A DNA stretch of 64,000 nt from SAR92 clade bacterium H921 (GTDB lineage: Bacteria > Pseudomonadota > Gammaproteobacteria > Pseudomonadales > Porticoccaceae). Under the pieces are notes generated by a model that saw only the letters and a program-made list of their open reading frames with translations, was not told the DNA's origin and did no database searches. The position numbers and the translations under genes were made by a program. Shown here in pieces: positions 59,183 to 64,000 of this stretch; position 1 is the stretch's first letter, and each line of letters starts with the position of its first letter. The DNA lies in contig JAOALD010000001.1 in NCBI GenBank assembly GCA_025153755.1, forward strand, positions 372,001 through 436,000. Direction: 5' to 3'.

Positions 59183-62100
59183 ATGTTTAGAAAGTCAAAA
59201 CTTTCTGTAGCCATCCTCGCTGCCGCTGGAACACTGGCAGCTGGACAGGTTATAGCTGATGGGAGCTCAATCGACGAGGTTGTTGTTACCGGTATTCGCG
59301 GTAGCCTTGAAAGAGCAATGGACACCAAGCGCGATGCTTCTGGTGTTGTTGATGCAATTTCTGCAGAAGATATGGGTAAATTCCCAGATACTAACCTGGC
59401 AGAGTCGCTGCAGCGCATCTCAGGTGTATCTATCAACCGTGTAAACGGTGAAGGTTCTGAAGTAACCGTCCGTGGTTTTGGTGGCGGCTTCAACCTGGTA
59501 ACACTCAATGGTCGTCAAATGCCCTCAGCGAATGTTGGCACTATTACCGGTAACCCGTTGGATCAGGGTGCTTCCGGAAGCAGCCGTTCTTTTGACTTCT
59601 CTAACCTAGCCTCAGAAGGCGTTCGTGGTCTTCAGGTGTATAAAACTGGCCGTGCATCTGTTGCAACAGGTGGTGTAGGCGCAACTATTAATGTTGAAAC
59701 TATCAGGCCTTTAGAGTCTGGTGGAACTCAAGCCAGTGTTGGTGTTAAGGCAGTTAAAGACACTAGCGGCGACGACGTGACTCCAGAAGTTAGCGGCTTG
59801 TACAGCTGGGCTAACGATGACTCTACCTTTGGTGTTTCTGTATTCGGTAGCTTCCAAGAGCGCGACTCTGGTAGCCGCCACGCAAGTGTCGAAGAATTTG
59901 GCCTGCGTACTTGGGATAGCACTGATCCATCTAACCTGTCGAATTTAGGTATTGTTGAAGGCGCTACTATCATCAACACACCTAACGATGGTCAGCTGGT
60001 TTATCGTCCTACTAACCTTGGTTTAGGTTTCAACGAAGACAACCGTGAGCGTACTAACGGTTTGTTAACTGTTCAGTTTGCTCCTAATGATTCAATGACG
60101 TTTACAGCTGATGCTGCCTATGCCGAAAATGTTCAGGACTCCACTTCCCTGATCGACGGTGTATGGTTCAACGGTACTGTTGACTATGTTGAGTACGACG
60201 GCGATCCAGTTGTTGCTGCTCCGGTAATCTTTGCCGAAGATGTAGACGGTGGTAAGGATTTCTTCTTCCAGAATCTCGCTATGGGCACTAAGGACACTTT
60301 AGAGTCATTGGGCTTAAACCTGGATTGGAATGTAAGCGACAAGCTTAACTTACGCTTTGACGCTGCTTCGTCAGAAGCTAAGAGTGGCGGCAATGGTCCT
60401 CAGGGCAACAACGTACTGCGTATGAACGTTGCAGGCGGTAATGCCGGTTGGCAGGCTGTTGATTTCGGCCAAGAAATTCCACAGGGTATCGTTTCTGTTG
60501 ATGATTCTGTCAAGGGCAACGACAACGGCATCTTCGATCTGGCCGACGTTGGCTCTCAGGTGACTCAGTTTGCAAGTTCTGATCAAGTGGCTGAGCTCGA
60601 GCAGTTCAACTTTGACGGTAGTTTTGCCGCTTCTGATAGCATCGAAGTTGATTTTGGTATGGGCTACATGAGTTCAGAGATGCGTCAAACTCGTCAATCT
60701 GGCTCTAATGCGCTGGGTGGTTGGGGTGTTGATGCTCCTGGTGATATCCCAGAAGGCCTAATCGAGCAGGTTAGCTCTCTTGGTGAGTTCGACTATCAGG
60801 GTTCTGGCGTTGCTGGTGTTTCTCAGCCTGCTGGCGAGACCGCACCAATTGCTCTGGGCTCAGTTTCATGGACAGGTGATCCACTGACGTTGCTCAACGC
60901 GATGGCACCTATCTACGGTCTTGATCCCAACAACATGCCTATCAACAGCACTGCTGATAACCGTGTTTCAGAAGACACTCTCTCTTTCTACGGTCAGATT
61001 AAAATGGATGGCGAAGTTGGCGGAATGCCAATTAACGTAGTCTCAGGTCTGCGCTGGGAAGAAACCGATGTAACTTCTACCTCACAGCAGGCAGTTCCTA
61101 GTGCCTTTGTCTGGGAGTCCAATAACGACTTCTCATTCACTCTGGGCGATTCTGTTGACAGCCTAAGCGAAGACTACACCTACAGCGTGTTGTTGCCGAG
61201 CTTAGACATCTCTGTCGATGTTACCGACAACTTGAAGGCTCGTGCGTCGTTTAGCAAGACACTTGCTCGTCCTGGATACAGTGACATGTACACTGCTACC
61301 TCGGTAGAAGCACCTAGCCGTATCACTCACTTGGGTGATCAGCCTTCAGCTAGTCAGGGTAATGCTCGTCTGGATCCACTGGAGTCAAACAACTTCGATT
61401 TCTCTGTTGAATACTACTACGGCGAAGCGAACTACTTCTCTGTTGGCTTCTTCCAGAAGAACGTATCCAACTTCGTTGGTGTTCAGCAGGCTGATGAGTC
61501 TCTGTTCGGTTTGAGAGATGCTACTGCTTCTAACAGCACCTTCTTGGCTCAAGCGATCAGCGAGTTGTCTTCTATTGGTGTTGCAGAGAGCGAAGATGCA
61601 CTGTTCTCCATGACTGCCATTCTGCAAAACATGTCTGACTTCACCGAAACATCAGGTGCAGCAGCATACCAGGCAGCTGAGGGCGCAGCGTCTTCTACTC
61701 AGGCGTTCCACGAAGCGATCTTTAGTGAATACGACGTAACTCCTGTTGGCACAGACCCACTGATAGCATTTGCTGTTAAGAGTCCAACCAACTCAAAGAC
61801 TGCTGAAATCTATGGTTTCGAACTTGCTTCTCAGCACTTCTTTGGTGAGACAGGCTTCGGTTACCAGTTTAACTACACCACTGTAGAGGGCGATATTGGT
61901 TATGAGAATGGATCTGATCCAAGCGAAGACCAGTTTGCACTTCCCGGCTTGAGTGACACATTGAACCTTGTGGGTATTTACGAGAAAGACGGTCTGTCTG
62001 CTCGTTTGGCTTACAACTGGCGCGATAGCTTCCTGAGCCAGGTTAACCGTTCAGTAGGTAGTACTCGTAATCCTGAGTACACTGACTCTGTTGAGCAGTT

Positions 62101-62266
62101 GGATCTGAATGTAAGCTATGAGCTCGACTCAGGTGTTACGTTGTCTCTCGATGCGATCAACTTAACTGGCGAAGGCCAGCGTAAGTACGGTCGTAACGAC
62201 AACGCTACGTTCTTTGTACAAGAGCTGGATCCACGCTACGTATTCTCTGCAAGATACACGTTCTAA
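59183..62266 (+). CDS. TonB-dependent receptor
   Basis: A 1027-residue outer-membrane receptor, the longest here. Signal peptide of about 25 residues (SKLSVAILAAAGTLAAGQVI), then SIDEVVVTGIRGSLERAMD at the start of the plug and DTNLAESLQRISGVSINR. The barrel ends LDPRYVFSARYTF with C-terminal Phe. The codon choice is more uniform and the sequence cleaner than in the island receptors, which suggests a well-expressed core gene. It is followed by two terminator-type hairpins, then SapC and the cupin gene; this order is common for carbohydrate receptors of the group. The substrate is not evident. Confidence 0.9.
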   Translation: MFRKSKLSVAILAAAGTLAAGQVIADGSSIDEVVVTGIRGSLERAMDTKRDASGVVDAISAEDMGKFPDTNLAESLQRISGVSINRVNGEGSEVTVRGFGGGFNLVTLNGRQMPSANVGTITGNPLDQGASGSSRSFDFSNLASEGVRGLQVYKTGRASVATGGVGATINVETIRPLESGGTQASVGVKAVKDTSGDDVTPEVSGLYSWANDDSTFGVSVFGSFQERDSGSRHASVEEFGLRTWDSTDPSNLSNLGIVEGATIINTPNDGQLVYRPTNLGLGFNEDNRERTNGLLTVQFAPNDSMTFTADAAYAENVQDSTSLIDGVWFNGTVDYVEYDGDPVVAAPVIFAEDVDGGKDFFFQNLAMGTKDTLESLGLNLDWNVSDKLNLRFDAASSEAKSGGNGPQGNNVLRMNVAGGNAGWQAVDFGQEIPQGIVSVDDSVKGNDNGIFDLADVGSQVTQFASSDQVAELEQFNFDGSFAASDSIEVDFGMGYMSSEMRQTRQSGSNALGGWGVDAPGDIPEGLIEQVSSLGEFDYQGSGVAGVSQPAGETAPIALGSVSWTGDPLTLLNAMAPIYGLDPNNMPINSTADNRVSEDTLSFYGQIKMDGEVGGMPINVVSGLRWEETDVTSTSQQAVPSAFVWESNNDFSFTLGDSVDSLSEDYTYSVLLPSLDISVDVTDNLKARASFSKTLARPGYSDMYTATSVEAPSRITHLGDQPSASQGNARLDPLESNNFDFSVEYYYGEANYFSVGFFQKNVSNFVGVQQADESLFGLRDATASNSTFLAQAISELSSIGVAESEDALFSMTAILQNMSDFTETSGAAAYQAAEGAASSTQAFHEAIFSEYDVTPVGTDPLIAFAVKSPTNSKTAEIYGFELASQHFFGETGFGYQFNYTTVEGDIGYENGSDPSEDQFALPGLSDTLNLVGIYEKDGLSARLAYNWRDSFLSQVNRSVGSTRNPEYTDSVEQLDLNVSYELDSGVTLSLDAINLTGEGQRKYGRNDNATFFVQELDPRYVFSARYTF

Positions 62267-62279
62267 GATAGCGAAACGT

Positions 62280-62311
62280 TTCTCCCTGGCAGCTGTTGTT
62301 GCCAGGGAGAA
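62280..62311. terminator. Perfect 12-pair stem-loop after the TonB receptor
   Basis: TTCTCCCTGGCA pairs with TGCCAGGGAGAA around an eight-base loop, 14 bases after the stop codon. No T-run follows; it may stabilise the receptor message. Confidence 0.65.
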
Positions 62312-62388
62312 CAATATTCGCTTGAGGAATACTGCACAGAATAGTGCTGCACAGAGTAGTATCGAAAAGAAGTTTATATAGTAGTTCT

Positions 62389-62426
62389 AATAAGGCCTCC
62401 ACCCAGTGACTAGCGGAGGCCTTATT
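62389..62426 (+). terminator. Intrinsic terminator
   Basis: AATAAGGCCTCC pairs perfectly with GGAGGCCTTATT (14-base loop) and is followed by TTATTATTA. It probably ends the receptor transcript, so SapC has its own promoter or depends on read-through. Confidence 0.8.
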
Positions 62427-62502
62427 TTATTATTACACTGGCAGGGAAAGTTTAAATACCCATAACACTCAATGCCACAGCGACAAATGACTGGATGATT
62501 AG

Positions 62503-63234
62503 ATGAGCAAAACTGTACTCTTAAATAACGTCGAACATAAAGATTTGAAAGTTGACTCCAGCCACAGAGCTGAATATGGCGACAGCATAAATCGCGTGTT
62601 AGCCTTTTCTACAGAATTTGGTGATATTCAAAAAGAATATCCAATACTATTTTATAAAGATCCAAAGACGGAGAGCTTTCAAGCTCACGCCATTTTGGGT
62701 CTCGCTAAGGACGAAAACCTGTTTTTAGCTGATGATGGGTGGCAGGGTAATTATGTACCTGCAGTATTGGCTCGCGGGCCATTTCTTATCGGCTTCCAAG
62801 AGCGTGAAGTGGACGGCAAAGCGGTTAAAGAGCCAGTCATTCATATTGATATGGACAGCCCAAGAGTTGGCGCTAAAAGCGGACAACCTTTGTTTCTTGC
62901 CTATGGGGGAGATACTCCTTACCTAGAAAAAATCATGCAAACCCTTCAGATAATTCATCAGGGCGCCGACCTCGATAAGAGATTCTTTTCAACACTCGAT
63001 GCCATGGAATTGTTTGAACCGGTCAATATTGAAATCTCCCTGAGCAGCATCGCCAATGTTAACTTGCCTGATTACTACACTATCAACAAAGACAAGTTAG
63101 CCCAGTTGGACGGTGAAAGCTTGGAAAAACTCAGCCGCATGGGCCTATTGAGTCTTGCCTATTTCGCCCTAGTATCCCTGGGTAACTTTAATAAACTGAT
63201 AGAGTTGAAAAACAAGAGCACGGCAATTGTTTAG
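62503..63234 (+). CDS. SapC family protein
   Basis: A 243-residue cytoplasmic protein. The pattern VLLNNVEHKDLKV, AEYGDSINRVLAFSTEFGDI, YPILFYKDP, and FLIGFQEREVDGK marks the SapC family, originally named after the Campylobacter S-layer gene. In marine and plant-associated proteobacteria it is regularly found between a TonB receptor and a cupin-like/tryptophan halogenase-like gene, as here, but its biochemical role is unknown. It has no signal peptide. The cupin-like gene starts 27 bases downstream, so the two form a unit. Confidence 0.85.
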   Translation: MSKTVLLNNVEHKDLKVDSSHRAEYGDSINRVLAFSTEFGDIQKEYPILFYKDPKTESFQAHAILGLAKDENLFLADDGWQGNYVPAVLARGPFLIGFQEREVDGKAVKEPVIHIDMDSPRVGAKSGQPLFLAYGGDTPYLEKIMQTLQIIHQGADLDKRFFSTLDAMELFEPVNIEISLSSIANVNLPDYYTINKDKLAQLDGESLEKLSRMGLLSLAYFALVSLGNFNKLIELKNKSTAIV

Positions 63235-63261
63235 CAACCCTAAAGAAAAACTATTTTGACT

Positions 63262-64000
63262 ATGAGTTGCTTAGACAAAAAGGCTCGGGTAATTGAGGGC
63301 GTTCGGCCCGACCAGATTCCTTTTGATGAGCTTTTTAACGCGAACCAGCCGGTTATATTGCGCGGCTTGGTTTCCGACTGGGGACTGGTTAAAGCAGGTA
63401 AAGTGTCGCCAGACAATGCGATGGATGTTTTGCAGAATCACTCTAGCGGCAAGCCAGTAGGAGTTTATGTTGCACCGCCGGAGAGCAATGCGCGGTTTTT
63501 TTATAACGACGATTGCAGTGGCTTTAACTACGCCAGCCAGCACCGTGAATTGAGTGATATATTTGCTCAAATTCGCGACAACAAGAACAGCCCCAGCGCC
63601 GAACAGTCTTATCTGTATATGAATTCACTCACCCTGGACAACTGCTTTCCCGGATTGCGCGAGCAAAATACCCTCGCCTTTGAACATCCGCTGTTTACTG
63701 ATAACAAGCCCCTTTCCAAAGTTTGGGTAGGCACCCAGTCTATTGCTGCTGCCCACTATGATGTGCCGAGCAATTTAGCCTGCTGTGTATTGGGTAAGCG
63801 TCGCTTTACGCTATTTCCCCCTGAGCAGATTCACAATTTATACCCTGGTCCCCTAGAGCCGACTCCCGGCGGACAGGTTATCACCATGGTGGATCTGAAA
63901 AATCCTGACTTCGAGCGCTTTCCGCGAGTCCGTCAGGCCTTAGATGCCGCAGTGGTGGTGGACTTAGAGCCTGGGGATGCGGTCTATTACCCGAGCATGT
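63262..64000 (+). CDS. Cupin-like (JmjC-type) domain protein, 3' end outside the window
   Basis: An open frame from ATG 63262 to the window edge, at least 246 residues. It carries QPVILRGLVSDWGLV, then WVGTQSIAAAHYDVPSNLAC with the His/Asp iron-ligand pair HYD, GKRRFTLFPPEQIHNLYPGP and LEPGDAVYYPSM at the edge, the second-His region probably lying just ahead or in the missing part. This is the cupin_8/JmjC family of Fe(II)/2-oxoglutarate oxygenases. In this group it accompanies SapC and often a tryptophan halogenase-like gene, which would be expected just beyond the edge. The substrate is unknown. Confidence 0.85.
   Translation, partial: MSCLDKKARVIEGVRPDQIPFDELFNANQPVILRGLVSDWGLVKAGKVSPDNAMDVLQNHSSGKPVGVYVAPPESNARFFYNDDCSGFNYASQHRELSDIFAQIRDNKNSPSAEQSYLYMNSLTLDNCFPGLREQNTLAFEHPLFTDNKPLSKVWVGTQSIAAAHYDVPSNLACCVLGKRRFTLFPPEQIHNLYPGPLEPTPGGQVITMVDLKNPDFERFPRVRQALDAAVVVDLEPGDAVYYPSM

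Noticed and set aside
1-64000. Complete tmRNA, tRNA, rRNA genes or CRISPR arrays
   Set aside because: None recognised; the three CCA-ending cores lack the tmRNA body, and no regularly spaced direct repeats with unique spacers were seen.

Overview
The window reads as chromosome of a marine, heterotrophic gammaproteobacterium, probably of the SAR92/Cellvibrionales kind. That is an inference from gene content: four large carbohydrate-type TonB-dependent receptor systems or associated genes, many sulfatases, DUF3604 proteins, a TonB receptor-SapC-cupin gene order, and a tmRNA-type 3' end of gammaproteobacterial form. No complete rRNA, tRNA, tmRNA or CRISPR array was seen, and no integrase or transposase gene was recognised.

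The most striking feature is architectural. The 18-base 3' end of a tmRNA (ssrA) gene, TTCCCGCCGCCTCCACCA, occurs three times in the same orientation (15447, 28951, 47998). Each copy is preceded at exactly 20 bases by TAATCAAT. Two copies also share an inverted repeat and a pair of 12-base-spaced TGTAACAwA repeats further upstream, and the third keeps a degraded half of these. I read this as a tandem array of ssrA-targeted genomic islands: island A (window start to about 15.46 kb), island B (15.46-28.97 kb) and island C (28.97-48.02 kb).

Island A carries a degradative set: two tandem DUF3604 proteins, a Baeyer-Villiger-type flavin monooxygenase, an alpha/beta hydrolase, an SDR, an MFS carrier, a GST-like protein, an acyl-CoA ligase, an AraC-type regulator and a PQQ-like beta-propeller protein. 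An 18-base motif is repeated in three of its promoter regions and may be the AraC operator.

Island B is visibly AT-richer. It encodes what looks like a complete De Ley-Doudoroff-type sugar acid route: aldose 1-dehydrogenase, a regulator-lactonase fusion (IclR plus SMP-30), an enolase-superfamily dehydratase or cycloisomerase, DgoK and DgoA. With these come a TonB receptor, a sodium:solute symporter and a secreted clan GH-A glycoside hydrolase.

Island C looks like a sulfated-xylan utilisation locus: a two-component system, TonB receptor, GH10, GH3, three sulfatases, a formylglycine-generating enzyme predicted to be a lipoprotein, a sugar MFS carrier and a serine beta-lactamase-like hydrolase.

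Right of 48.02 kb lies a PAS-AraC regulator divergent from an oxidoreductase operon that resembles periplasmic 3-keto-glycoside metabolism (Gfo/Idh/MocA, two TIM-barrel isomerase-like proteins, MFS, gluconate-dehydrogenase subunit 3-like, GMC oxidoreductase). Next come a truncated ArsR regulator with an intact palindromic operator, a PQQ-type sugar dehydrogenase with a small membrane protein, and finally a TonB receptor followed by SapC and a cupin-like (JmjC-type) protein cut by the window edge.
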